Shown here piece by piece: positions 34,981 through 42,869 of a stretch of DNA of 64,000 nt. Source of the DNA: Paenibacillus rigui (GTDB taxonomy: Bacteria; Bacillota; Bacilli; Paenibacillales; NBRC-103111); contig NZ_NMQW01000023.1 of NCBI RefSeq assembly GCF_002234615.1, positions 1 to 64,000 on the forward strand, in the 5' to 3' direction. Made by a program: the position numbers and the translations under genes. The number at the start of each line of letters is the position of its first letter. Position 1 is the stretch's first letter. The notes under the pieces are model-generated. The model ran no database searches. It saw only the letters and a program-made list of their open reading frames with translations, and was not told the origin of the DNA.

Positions 34981-37020
34981 TTGCCGGATTGGTCTTATCA
35001 GACGATATTTCGCCCTTTGCTGTTTCAGCTTCCTTCGGTGCTGGCGAGGGATTTCACTCTCAAGGCAATGGGAGGCTTGAGCCGTCTGCCTGGAGGGAGC
35101 CTGCTTATCAAAACACTCGGACACTCGGAGTCCTTCCCGATTCTGGCAAGCGAGCTGGCGGGCATCCGGCTGCGCTATCCGGTGGGCTTGTCGGGGACTC
35201 TGGATCCGACGGGAGCGGCCCACCGGGCTATGGCGCAGTTTGGCTTCGGCTTTATCGAGATCGGGCCTGTGACTGTAAATGAAGTGAAGGCTGCCGGACC
35301 CATCCTGCGGGAGGCGGAGCAGGAATTAATCGTGTATCCCGATGCCCAAGCGAATGCGGGCTTGGACAACACGGTGCGCCGTCTGCAACGCAAGCCGGGC
35401 CACGATCTGCCGCTCATGCTGCGTGCCCGGAGCGTCCGCGGCCGCTCCCCGCAGGAGGCGCTTCAGGAGCAGCGGATCCTGATCGAGCGGCTTGCGCCTT
35501 ATGCGGCGGCGCTGTATATCGACTGCCTCGACGAGGCATGGTCAGTCGAGGAGACGCTGGCGCTGCTCGACGCCGTGAGGGAGCACGCCGGCCGCCTTCA
35601 ACGCGGAGCCGCCACTAAGCTCCGGAGCGGCGAGCGGCCTGCCGCAGCTCTCCAAGTCAGCCCAGCGGCACCGCTGCCGCTGCTGCTCTATGTTCCGCTT
35701 CGCTATCCGGAGGAGAAGCTGCTCCCGCTGCTGGCGGCGATGTCCGCTGGCAGCTGGTGCGGCTTCGTCGTCGGCGAAGCGGTGGAGACCGACGAGGGCG
35801 CGGCCCTCGTCGGAGCGTCGGGCAAGCCGGCGTGCCTCGACAAGGTGCGTTTGCTCCGCGGGCAGCTAGGCCCGCAGGTGCCCGTCGTTGCAGCGGCCGG
35901 GGTTCACGAGCCGCTGGATGCATTAGACCTGCTGCACGCCGGTGCAAGCTATGTGCAGCTGCACAGCGGCCTTGTGTACGCAGGTCCGGGGCTGCCGAAG
36001 CGGATCAACGAAGCGATCGCGGAGCAAAAGCTCGGATCGGTCCCGGAGCCGGCCGATCCTTCTTTTTGGCACAGCTGGGGCTGGATGTGTCTGCTCGGCA
36101 TCGGCATGATGATCGGCGGCCTGCTGGCCTGGATCATTGCAGCGACGACCGTCGTGCTCCCGTATGACATCCAATATTTAGGGATGGGGCCTTCCTCCAT
36201 TGCGCAGGCCAATGCTCTCGTGCTCGGGTTTATGTCGCATGATCGGGTCACGCTGGCCGGAACGATGATCTCCATCGGCATTTTATATTTTCAGCTCGGC
36301 CGTTACGGAATGCGCAAGGGCCAGCATTGGGCCAAAACCGCCTTATTGACCTCAGGTCTGGTAGGCTTCAGCAGCTTTTTCCTGTATTTGGGTTACGGCT
36401 ATTTCGATCCGCTTCATGCGGCGGCGGCAGCCGTCCTGCTTCCGATGTTCATTCTGTCGATGCGCAGCCCGGGCGACCTTCCGTCCCGTGAAGGGACGAA
36501 CCTGCATAATGACCGGTTATGGCGGAGGGCCCAATGGGGTCAGCTGATGATGGTGGTGTTAGGCTTTGCCCTGGCCATCGGCGGCATCGTGATCTCTATC
36601 GTAGGGATTACACGGGTATTTGTGCCGGAGGATCTGGCCTATTTATGTGCGACCCCGGCGATGCTGTCCGAAATAAACGAGAGGCTGATTCCTTTGATCG
36701 CGCATGACCGCGCCGGCTTTGGAGGTGCCTTGTTCTCGAATGCGGTAGCCCTTCTGGCCTCAGCTCTTTGGGGAATTCAGCAGGGCCGGCGATGGCTCTG
36801 GTGGACATTTTTGCTGGGGGGCTTTCCCGGCTTTCTTGCCGGCTTCAGTGTACATTGGGAAATTCAGTACACCAATTTCTGGCATTTGCTCCCCGCGTAT
36901 TTTGCCGCAATGCTGTATGTGACGGGGCTTGTACTGCTCTATCCATATATGATGAGCAGGCCCGCCGCAGTTAGACGGTCTGACGCCGATGCAAGTCATA
37001 CGGGATATGCCAATTTTTAA
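34981..37020 (+). CDS. DHODH-like TIM-barrel domain fused to a multi-pass membrane domain
   Basis: 679 residues. Residues 1 to about 350 follow the class 2 dihydroorotate dehydrogenase scaffold: the RYPVGLSGTLDPTGAAHRAM and FGFGFIEIGPVT segments at the start, VPVVAAAGVHEPLDALDLL and AGASYVQLHSGLVYAGPGLP at the end. The signature residues are altered: LDKNG is LDPTG, the NRMGFNN block reads PDAQANA, and the NxSxPNT block is lost, so classical activity is unlikely. Residues about 365-665 contain seven or so transmembrane helices. TTG start, 7 nt after AAGGGGGTG. The fusion order is soluble barrel then membrane domain. Role unknown. Confidence 0.75.
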   Translation: MPDWSYQTIFRPLLFQLPSVLARDFTLKAMGGLSRLPGGSLLIKTLGHSESFPILASELAGIRLRYPVGLSGTLDPTGAAHRAMAQFGFGFIEIGPVTVNEVKAAGPILREAEQELIVYPDAQANAGLDNTVRRLQRKPGHDLPLMLRARSVRGRSPQEALQEQRILIERLAPYAAALYIDCLDEAWSVEETLALLDAVREHAGRLQRGAATKLRSGERPAAALQVSPAAPLPLLLYVPLRYPEEKLLPLLAAMSAGSWCGFVVGEAVETDEGAALVGASGKPACLDKVRLLRGQLGPQVPVVAAAGVHEPLDALDLLHAGASYVQLHSGLVYAGPGLPKRINEAIAEQKLGSVPEPADPSFWHSWGWMCLLGIGMMIGGLLAWIIAATTVVLPYDIQYLGMGPSSIAQANALVLGFMSHDRVTLAGTMISIGILYFQLGRYGMRKGQHWAKTALLTSGLVGFSSFFLYLGYGYFDPLHAAAAAVLLPMFILSMRSPGDLPSREGTNLHNDRLWRRAQWGQLMMVVLGFALAIGGIVISIVGITRVFVPEDLAYLCATPAMLSEINERLIPLIAHDRAGFGGALFSNAVALLASALWGIQQGRRWLWWTFLLGGFPGFLAGFSVHWEIQYTNFWHLLPAYFAAMLYVTGLVLLYPYMMSRPAAVRRSDADASHTGYANF

Positions 37021-37089
37021 AAACATAACATTCATGTCAGAATTCCTTACAATTGTGATAAAATGATAAGGACTCGTTTCATGTCCAGA

Positions 37090-37166
37090 GTCCGGTGAAT
37101 CGGCGAGGAACAGCTGGAATCGTGATGGCTCCACACGCGCGGCGGGCAATCCTTCACCGGGCTTTT
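37090..37166 (+). ncRNA. Possible structured leader before the DUF2294 gene
   Basis: CCGGTGAA (37092) pairs exactly with TTCACCGG (37153), enclosing about 53 nt with GC-rich sub-hairpins and followed by GCTTTTC; the coding start is 35 nt further on. Could be a leader terminator or cis-regulatory RNA. Does not match a riboswitch class I know. Confidence 0.4.
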
Positions 37167-37194
37167 CGCACCATCACAAGAGAGGGGAATTCCG

Positions 37195-37554
37195 ATGAAA
37201 GCTAAAGGCTCCATAGGCTACTTGAAGCAGGAAATCATTAAAATTTATAACTCGATCAATCAAGAGATATTCGGGATCGGCATCCGGTCGCAGCGGCTTG
37301 AGGTGGCAGGGGACAAGGTGTATATTTTTGCGACCCATAAGCGGATTCCGGCCTTGAAAATACTGGACGAAACGAATCGCAGCCTGACAGCCAGCGTCGA
37401 TGCGGCGGTCATGGATGCGAACAAAAAAATGCTCAAGCAAAAGCTGGAGGAAACGCTTGGCTTGCAAGTGCTTACCGTGCTGAAGGACTATGATCCGGTG
37501 ACCGAATTTTCGGCGACCATCATTGTATTGGAGCACCCTTTGGAAGAAGGGTAG
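37195..37554 (+). CDS. DUF2294 family protein (YbcI-like)
   Basis: 119 residues, no membrane segment. The pattern YLKQEIIKIYNSINQEIFGIG, the basic middle ATHKRIPALKILDE, and TLGLQVLTVLKDYDPVTEFSATIIVLE are typical of DUF2294. Function is not established for the family. AGAGAGGGGAATTCCG precedes the ATG. The gene lies between a hairpin leader and the promoter of the next unit, so it is probably monocistronic. Confidence 0.8.
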   Translation: MKAKGSIGYLKQEIIKIYNSINQEIFGIGIRSQRLEVAGDKVYIFATHKRIPALKILDETNRSLTASVDAAVMDANKKMLKQKLEETLGLQVLTVLKDYDPVTEFSATIIVLEHPLEEG

Positions 37555-37586
37555 AAGGACGGATTGGATTTTTTTGAGCAGCCTAC

Positions 37587-37615
37587 TTGTCAAAGGTTGT
37601 CCACTATGTTATATT
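37587..37615 (+). promoter_or_regulatory. SigA-type promoter of the leader/ncRNA
   Basis: TTGTCA at 37587 and TATATT at 37610 with an exact 17-nt spacer. The predicted start is near 37622. Confidence 0.75.
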
Positions 37616-37621
37616 AACTAA

Positions 37622-37893
37622 CAACAAGATAACACATAAGTTTTTGTTCAGATGCTTCAAGTTAGTTGCATGTTACGTTGTTCTCGTTGCAAAGTTATTG
37701 GCATGGAGTCCATCTCCCCCTGAGATTCGGTGCTAATCCAAGGTTGAAGCGAGAAGCTAACCAACATAGCAGGTAATGAGGAACTCCAACGCTTCCGCTG
37801 GGAAGAGGAGAGCCTTACGACCGCTTATTATGACATATTACAGCCTGTTCCTAGGGCTGAACTATGCTCATGATGGCGGTTTTTTTGTACTCA
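37622..37893 (+). ncRNA. Structured RNA candidate: leader of the nif3-ssu operon or independent ncRNA (about 270 nt)
   Basis: A stretch without coding potential between a good promoter and an intrinsic terminator. Internal complementarity: GAAGCG (about 37746) with CGCTTC (37790), CTCCCCC (about 37714) with the GGAAGAGGAG region at 37801-37810, and a terminal stem ACCGC...GCGGT with inner CAGCC/GGGCTG followed by seven T (37873-37887). The NIF3 gene starts about 40 nt later, so a terminator-controlled leader is plausible. A stand-alone regulator such as 6S RNA cannot be excluded by eye. No known riboswitch signature was found. Confidence 0.55.
37829..37887 (+). terminator. Intrinsic terminator closing the leader/ncRNA
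   Basis: ACCGC at 37829 pairs with GCGGT before the T-run; the interior includes ATTATGA/TCATGAT and CAGCC/GGGCTG pairing. Seven or more T follow. Confidence 0.75.
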
Positions 37894-37930
37894 AAATTCG
37901 ATAAACAGACGATGGAAGGGGCAGCTGGGA

Positions 37931-38974
37931 ATGAAGACAATACACCCTCAACACGACGTGGGATCGGTATTGACCGCTTTGAATGCCATAACAGGAGGAA
38001 GGGTGGTGATGGATTGGAATGAAGTGACGGCAGGAACGAATCCCTATGTGGTCACCAAGACCTCTAATATTCCGGGCAAAAGTGTTATCGAGATTCCGGG
38101 TCTCATCTTCGGGGACAAGCAGAAGCCGGTGCGGCGAATCGGAGTCGGCATGACGTTAACCGAGTCGGTTATCGAGCTGGCATCCGGGATGCAGCTGGAT
38201 TTGGTTGTCGTACACCACCCGGTAGCGGATGCGGCGAGCTCCGGAGGCGTTCCTTTCGCTAACTATCTGCCCCTGTACGATTTGGCGTTAATCGAGCTGC
38301 ATGAAGCCTTTCATGGCCTGCATCCGGGCGTGACGTTCCTGCATGGGCATCGAAAGCTGAAGACGGACATCTGCTTCGGCGGCATTCAAGGCAATGTGCT
38401 GCATCAAGGCGTTGCGCTGGAGGATGTACAAACCGTAAAGCATATCGTGCAGCGAATCGACAGGTGGATGGGCAGGCATCTGGATGAGGAGGTACTGGAG
38501 GCGGAGCGGAGGATCCGTGGAGAGGCTTCCTTGCAGGAAGCGAATTTAATGAACCCGGTGCAGGTTTTAAGTGGGGATCTGGACAGTCCCGTGAAGCATG
38601 TGCTTCATTTCTTTCCGCATTCCGGATTTACGGTGGAGCATCTGAAGCAGGCGCTCAGCCTGTATCCTGAGACGGATACGATTATCGTGAGTATCAGTCG
38701 CGTTCGGGAGCATAGCGAGCTTGTGCAGTACGCGAGGCGGGCCGGGTTAAATTTTATCGTCGGGAATTCGCATTCGCTTGAGATTTTGGAGAACGGGCTG
38801 CCGCTTGCTTACGCGCTCGAATGGATGCTGCCGGGCGTAGAGCTGTTTTTGCTAAAAGAGCGGGTCACCGCGGTACCTTTAATGCAGGTAGGGAATCAGA
38901 CGATGGTTGAATATGGCAAAAGCATGGCCGAGCAATATTTGGTTGCGGGCCGTGAGCAAGCCGTTCATAAATAA
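37931..38974 (+). CDS. NIF3-family (dinuclear metal centre) protein
   Basis: 347 residues. Family signs: the metal-ligand motif VVHHP (two adjacent His, LDLVVVHHPVAD), a second His-rich part FLHGHRKLKTDICFGG, and near the C-terminus LNFIVGNSHSLEILENGLP with His and Glu ligands. NIF3 proteins bind two metals in a toroidal hexamer; biochemical roles vary (GTP cyclohydrolase-type and hydrolase suggestions). GGAAGGGGCAGCTGGGA is the ribosome region. It heads an operon with an SsuABC-like transporter, so it may process the imported compound (inference). Confidence 0.82.
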   Translation: MKTIHPQHDVGSVLTALNAITGGRVVMDWNEVTAGTNPYVVTKTSNIPGKSVIEIPGLIFGDKQKPVRRIGVGMTLTESVIELASGMQLDLVVVHHPVADAASSGGVPFANYLPLYDLALIELHEAFHGLHPGVTFLHGHRKLKTDICFGGIQGNVLHQGVALEDVQTVKHIVQRIDRWMGRHLDEEVLEAERRIRGEASLQEANLMNPVQVLSGDLDSPVKHVLHFFPHSGFTVEHLKQALSLYPETDTIIVSISRVREHSELVQYARRAGLNFIVGNSHSLEILENGLPLAYALEWMLPGVELFLLKERVTAVPLMQVGNQTMVEYGKSMAEQYLVAGREQAVHK

Positions 38975-39005
38975 GAAGCTCAAAACCTTGGGAGGGGACC
39001 GAACG

Positions 39006-40061
39006 ATGAAGATGAACAGACGAGCAGGGATGTTATTATGTGCAATCATGCTGGTGGCCGCTGCTGTAGGCTGTGGTAAGGAGGACAAGAAGCCAGCGGC
39101 TCCAACAGCCGCTCCGGTCGTGGAGTCCAAGTCTGCGGAGAAGCCGCCGGAGATGAAGACCGTACGTTTTTCCGAGGTTATCCGATCCATTTTCTACGCT
39201 CCGCATTATATCGCCATGGAGAAGGGCTTCTTCAAGGAAGCCGGGATCAACATCGATATGAATACGGCACAGGGCTCGGATAAGGGAGCTGCGGCTTTGT
39301 TGGCGGGTGCGGCGGACATCTCGCTGGTCGGTCCGGAGACGGCGATTTATATTTTTAACCAAAAGGGCGATAAAACGCTGAAAATTTTCCACCAGCTCAC
39401 GTTCAAGGACGGCTCGTTCCTGTTGTCGAGAAATAAGATGAACACCTTCAAATGGAGCGATCTGGAGGGGAAAAACATCATCGGCTGGAGGCCTGGCAGC
39501 GCGCCGCAGATGGTGTTGAACTCCAAGCTGATCCAGGAAAAGGTAGCGAAGGCGGATGTGGTGACGAACATTGCCTCGACGGCGATGGCGGGGGCTTTTA
39601 CAAGCGGCAAGGGCGATTTTATTCAAGTGTTCGAGCCGATTGCCTCTACCTTGGAGAAGGAAGGCAAAGCATATTACGTCGCTTCGATGGGAGAGGGCTT
39701 CGGCCAGTTCCCGGAGACCTCTTATGTTGCTACAGCAGATTATTTGAAGAACAATGCGGATACGGTGCAAAGGTTTTCCAATGCGCTGGTCAAAGCGACG
39801 CAATGGCTGGATACGGCCTCGAAGGATGAGATTGCGGCAGCGCTGGCGCCGTATTTTGAAGGAACGCCGAAGGACATTATCATTCAATCCGTGGAACGGT
39901 ACAAAAAGCAAGGGACCTGGAACGCGAATCCCGAGCTGACCGCGGTGCAATTCGATACGCTGCAGCATGTATTGATCGAGAATGGTGTCCTGAAGGCAGA
40001 GCAGAAGGTGAAGATGGAGGATGTCGTTGACATGACCTTCGCGAAGAAAGCGGGGAAATGA
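39006..40061 (+). CDS. SsuA/ThiY-type ABC transporter substrate-binding lipoprotein
   Basis: 351 residues with lipobox VAAAVGC (Cys about 21) and a Pro/Ala linker. The NMT1/SsuA-like fold is seen in VRFSEVIRSIFYAPHYIAME, GFFKEAGINIDM, ALLAGAADISLVGPETAIYI and a KNIIGWRPGSAPQMVL segment like the KGIRVGTPGST loop of nitrate/sulfonate/HMP binding proteins. GGGAGGGGACCGAACG precedes the ATG. Its stop overlaps the ATPase start (ATGA). Substrate unknown. Confidence 0.87.
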   Translation: MKMNRRAGMLLCAIMLVAAAVGCGKEDKKPAAPTAAPVVESKSAEKPPEMKTVRFSEVIRSIFYAPHYIAMEKGFFKEAGINIDMNTAQGSDKGAAALLAGAADISLVGPETAIYIFNQKGDKTLKIFHQLTFKDGSFLLSRNKMNTFKWSDLEGKNIIGWRPGSAPQMVLNSKLIQEKVAKADVVTNIASTAMAGAFTSGKGDFIQVFEPIASTLEKEGKAYYVASMGEGFGQFPETSYVATADYLKNNADTVQRFSNALVKATQWLDTASKDEIAAALAPYFEGTPKDIIIQSVERYKKQGTWNANPELTAVQFDTLQHVLIENGVLKAEQKVKMEDVVDMTFAKKAGK

Positions 40062-40846
40062 GTATGGCACAAATTGAACTGCAGCAGGTGGCGCTTCGTT
40101 ATTTTACGATGAAGCAGGAGACGGAAGCGCTGAGGGATATCGATATTAGCATTGAAGCGGGAGAGTTTATTAGCATTGTAGGACCGAGCGGCTGCGGCAA
40201 AAGCACTCTGCTGTCGCTCATCTCGGGTATGATCAAGCCGACAGCCGGCAGGGTGAGTATCAACGGGCAGGAAGTGAACGGAACCTCGCGAAGCGTCGGG
40301 TATATGCTGCAGCACGACCATCTGCTGGAGTGGAGGGATGTGCTCAGCAATCTGATGCTGGGGGCCGAAATTCGCCGCATGGATAAGCGTGCTGCGGAGC
40401 GCAAGGCATTGGAGCTGCTGGAGCGCTATGGCTTGGGCGGCTTCGCCCACCATAGCCCTGCGCAGCTGTCCGGAGGCATGCGGCAGCGTGTGGCGCTGAT
40501 CCGTACGCTCGTGACGGAGCCGGATATTTTGCTGCTCGACGAGCCGTTCTCGGCATTGGATTACCAGACGCGGCTGGCGCTGGCGGATGAGATTGCATCG
40601 ATTATCAAGGATCAAGGCAAGACGGCGATTCTGGTTACGCACGATATATCGGAGGCGATCTGTATGGCCGATCGTGTGATGGTGATGTCCAAAAGACCAA
40701 GCACGATCTCAGCCGTTCACCGGATGGAGTTCGAGGAAGGCCCGGATTTGACGCCTTGGCAGAAACGGGAAGCGGGACGCTATCATACGTATTTCAATAC
40801 CATATGGGAGGAGCTGCAGGGACATGTCGTCAGTACAGGCTCATGA
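40058..40846 (+). CDS. SsuB/TauB-type ABC transporter ATP-binding protein
   Basis: 262 residues: Walker A GPSGCGKST, Q-loop MLQHDHLLEW, signature LSGGMRQR, Walker B ILLLDEPFSALD, H-loop VTHDISEAI. The CGKST Walker A and PFSALD Walker B are typical of the NitT/TauT group. Overlaps both neighbours, so it belongs to one operon with the binding protein and permease. A second in-frame ATG at 40064 is a possible start. Confidence 0.92.
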   Translation: MSMAQIELQQVALRYFTMKQETEALRDIDISIEAGEFISIVGPSGCGKSTLLSLISGMIKPTAGRVSINGQEVNGTSRSVGYMLQHDHLLEWRDVLSNLMLGAEIRRMDKRAAERKALELLERYGLGGFAHHSPAQLSGGMRQRVALIRTLVTEPDILLLDEPFSALDYQTRLALADEIASIIKDQGKTAILVTHDISEAICMADRVMVMSKRPSTISAVHRMEFEEGPDLTPWQKREAGRYHTYFNTIWEELQGHVVSTGS

Positions 40847-41735
40847 ATCATCGCTTCAAGGAAGCTCTGCGGGAATGAATGCCGATCGGAGGATGCAGGT
40901 CGGCTCCTCTTCGCCGGCTTCGCCTCCAGGCTCAGGGCCTACCGAGGCTTACAAGGCTTATTTGCGCAAACAAAAGCGGCATCGCAATACGATCCGGGGG
41001 ATGCAGCTGCTGGTTCTGCTCGTCGTACTTGGCTTGTGGGAGCTTGCGGCGGATTGGAAGTGGGTGGATTCCATGCTTACGAGCAAGCCGTCTCAAATTG
41101 TGACCTCTTTCCGCGAGCTGCTGGGGCAAGGCCAACTGCTGCACCATACATGGGTGACGACGCTGGAAACGATCATAGGGATAGTGGTCTCGATGGTGCT
41201 CGGGACGGTCATTGCTATTGCTTTTTGGTGGTCATCCTTTACCTCCAGAATTTTGGATCCGTACATGGTTGTACTGAACGCGCTGCCTAAGGTGGCGCTC
41301 GGTCCCATCTTTTACATTTGGCTCGGAGACCGGTATTCGATCTATGGCATGGCGATAGCCATCTCTCTTATCGTCACGATTATGATGATTGAGTCCGGGT
41401 TCAAGGAGATCGGCAAGTCGAAGCAAAAGCTGATGGAGTCGTTCGGTGCGACCCGGTGGCAAACGCTGCACATGGTGCTGCTGCCCGCGAGCATACCGAA
41501 TATCGTTGCTGCATTGAAGGTCAATGTAGGTCTGACGCTTGTAGGGGTCATCATGGGAGAGTTCCTCTCCTCCAAAGCGGGCCTGGGCTTCCTTATCATC
41601 TATGGTGGCCAAGTATTCCAGATGCATATGGTGATGACGAGCATTGTGATTCTGGCGCTGCTGTCGATCGTTCTATATGGCCTGGTGACGGTGCTGGGAC
41701 GGATGGCGATGCGGAAATATCATTTTGATTCGTGA
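40824..41735 (+). CDS. SsuC/TauC-type ABC transporter permease
   Basis: 303 residues. A Ser/Pro-rich cytoplasmic N-terminus of about 55 residues is followed by six transmembrane helices (LLVLLVVLGLWELAADW, IIGIVVSMVLGTVIAIAF and others) and the EAA-type loop MESFGATRWQTLHMVLLPASI that docks the ATPase. It overlaps the ATPase gene by 23 bp. Completes a NitT/TauT-class importer whose substrate is not clear; co-location with NIF3 may be informative. Confidence 0.92.
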   Translation: MSSVQAHESSLQGSSAGMNADRRMQVGSSSPASPPGSGPTEAYKAYLRKQKRHRNTIRGMQLLVLLVVLGLWELAADWKWVDSMLTSKPSQIVTSFRELLGQGQLLHHTWVTTLETIIGIVVSMVLGTVIAIAFWWSSFTSRILDPYMVVLNALPKVALGPIFYIWLGDRYSIYGMAIAISLIVTIMMIESGFKEIGKSKQKLMESFGATRWQTLHMVLLPASIPNIVAALKVNVGLTLVGVIMGEFLSSKAGLGFLIIYGGQVFQMHMVMTSIVILALLSIVLYGLVTVLGRMAMRKYHFDS

Positions 41736-41746
41736 TGGCTTTGCTG

Positions 41747-41796
41747 GACAGATGCAATTAACGCTTGGGAGGCGTGGATTGCATTTGTCTTTTTTT
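41747..41796 (+). terminator. Intrinsic terminator of the nif3-ssu operon
   Basis: GACAGATGCAAT pairs with ATTGCATTTGTC (11 of 12) and is followed by seven T. Confidence 0.88.
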
Positions 41797-41869
41797 ATGG
41801 CTACAAGTCCAATCACTCTTCTGTTGCCGGCATATACTTTGAGTAGATTGTGTACAGGAGGTGAAGATA

Positions 41870-42331
41870 ATGTCAATTCAATTTCTTGACTCCAGAATAT
41901 CTGAGCACCGTAATGACAGTTCAGGTACAGAGCTTGTACCCGCAACGCCTTCTACCCTCTTTGGAGATATCGGACTGCAAACTGCTGCAGCTGTAGGTAC
42001 ACCAAATGAAAGTAATGTCCGTATCGAGCTTTGGGGAACGATCGGAGTCAACGGCGGAGCACCGAACAGTGTGACGGTTTACGTTCAAAGAGGGGGTTCT
42101 GCTGTCTTTGGGTCCGGGGTCATCATCTATGTAGGTACCGAGGATTTAAAGGATGGTCCCGGGAACCAGATCATTTCCTTCCATGCCGTGGACTTTCCGC
42201 CGGCTATCTTTGTGGCCAACCGTGAAATTCGTTATACGATGTTTGTGGCTAAAACCGGGGCGCCTGACGTGATTTTGCAAGGGCCTGTAAGCTTTAGCGG
42301 GATTGCGCAAGCAGGAACCACTACTTCTTAA
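41870..42331 (+). CDS. Beta-rich surface-type protein of unknown function (153 aa)
   Basis: AGGAGGTGAAGATA precedes the ATG at 41870. The protein (MSIQFLDSRISEHRNDSSGT...) has no signal peptide, no Cys, and alternates beta-type segments (VRIELWGTIGVNGG, VTVYVQRGG, REIRYTMFVAKT) ending in a Thr-rich tail. The composition resembles spore-coat/exosporium or phage-structural jelly-roll proteins, and also the proteins encoded at 2-583 and 11742. Assignment uncertain. It is monocistronic between terminators. Confidence 0.6.
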   Translation: MSIQFLDSRISEHRNDSSGTELVPATPSTLFGDIGLQTAAAVGTPNESNVRIELWGTIGVNGGAPNSVTVYVQRGGSAVFGSGVIIYVGTEDLKDGPGNQIISFHAVDFPPAIFVANREIRYTMFVAKTGAPDVILQGPVSFSGIAQAGTTTS

Positions 42332-42354
42332 TAATCTTACCGCAGGCGAAAAAT

Positions 42355-42390
42355 ATAGGACGAGGCAGGGGATACCTGCTCCGTCCTATT
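42355..42390 (+). terminator. Intrinsic terminator
   Basis: ATAGGACG-GGCAGG and CCTGC-CCGTCCTAT make a long stem; the T-run TTTCTGCTTT is imperfect. Confidence 0.65.
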
Positions 42391-42457
42391 TCTGCTTTGC
42401 TAGATGCTGAAGCCATACATAGATTGAAGCTGAAATTTGCCGGTCAGTACAATATCG

Positions 42458-42516
42458 TGCGATTTTTATATAAGTACTTGATTATATAACTAAATTATTA
42501 TATATTAATTTCGCAC
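42458..42516 (+). promoter_or_regulatory. ars operator/promoter region
   Basis: Very AT-rich region with TTATATAA repeated at 42466-42473 and 42482-42489, and an outer GTGCGA / TCGCAC inverted repeat at 42458-42463 and 42511-42516. It sits right before arsR, where ArsR operators are normally found. Confidence 0.6.
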
Positions 42517-42539
42517 CATTTATCGCAAGGAGGCCAGCT

Positions 42540-42851
42540 ATGGATACGATCCTGGAAATGTCCGACACATTCAAGCTATTGGGTGATAAAACGAGGCTGA
42601 CTATCGTCGCTCTGTTGAAAGAACGGGAGCTATGCGTGTGTGATATTGTCGACGCTGTCGGTATCTCCCAGCCGGGAGTGAGCCAGCATTTGCGCAAGCT
42701 GAAGCAGGCGGGCTTGGTTCATGAGAATCGCAAAGGGCAATGGATTTATTATTCTTTGAATAGGGAGGGAAATTCGTATGTCCAGGACGTGTTGGCGCAT
42801 CTCCCTTCGATGCAAGAGAAGCTTCAAGTGATGAATAACTGTTGTGATTAA
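42540..42851 (+). CDS. arsR: ArsR-family metalloregulator (arsenic repressor)
   Basis: 103 residues. Winged helix with ELCVCDIVDAV: the CxC in the DNA-recognition region is the As(III)-sensing type of ArsR. The recognition helix ISQPGVSQHLRKLKQAGLV is typical, and the tail ends in NNCCD, giving additional possible thiol ligands. GGAGGCCAGCT precedes the ATG. First gene of arsRBC; expected to release the AT-rich operator when arsenite binds. Confidence 0.93.
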   Translation: MDTILEMSDTFKLLGDKTRLTIVALLKERELCVCDIVDAVGISQPGVSQHLRKLKQAGLVHENRKGQWIYYSLNREGNSYVQDVLAHLPSMQEKLQVMNNCCD

Positions 42852-42869
42852 TATGGAGGAACGAAGACG

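Noticed and set aside
37090-37166. Fluoride riboswitch
   Set aside because: Only TGATGGCTCC resembles the crcB motif; the GGCGATGG/CGCC pseudoknot part is absent and the gene is not a fluoride exporter.
37622-37893. T-box leader or guanidine riboswitch
   Set aside because: No AGGGTGGNACCGCG box and no ACGGC/GGGACAAA guanidine motif were found.
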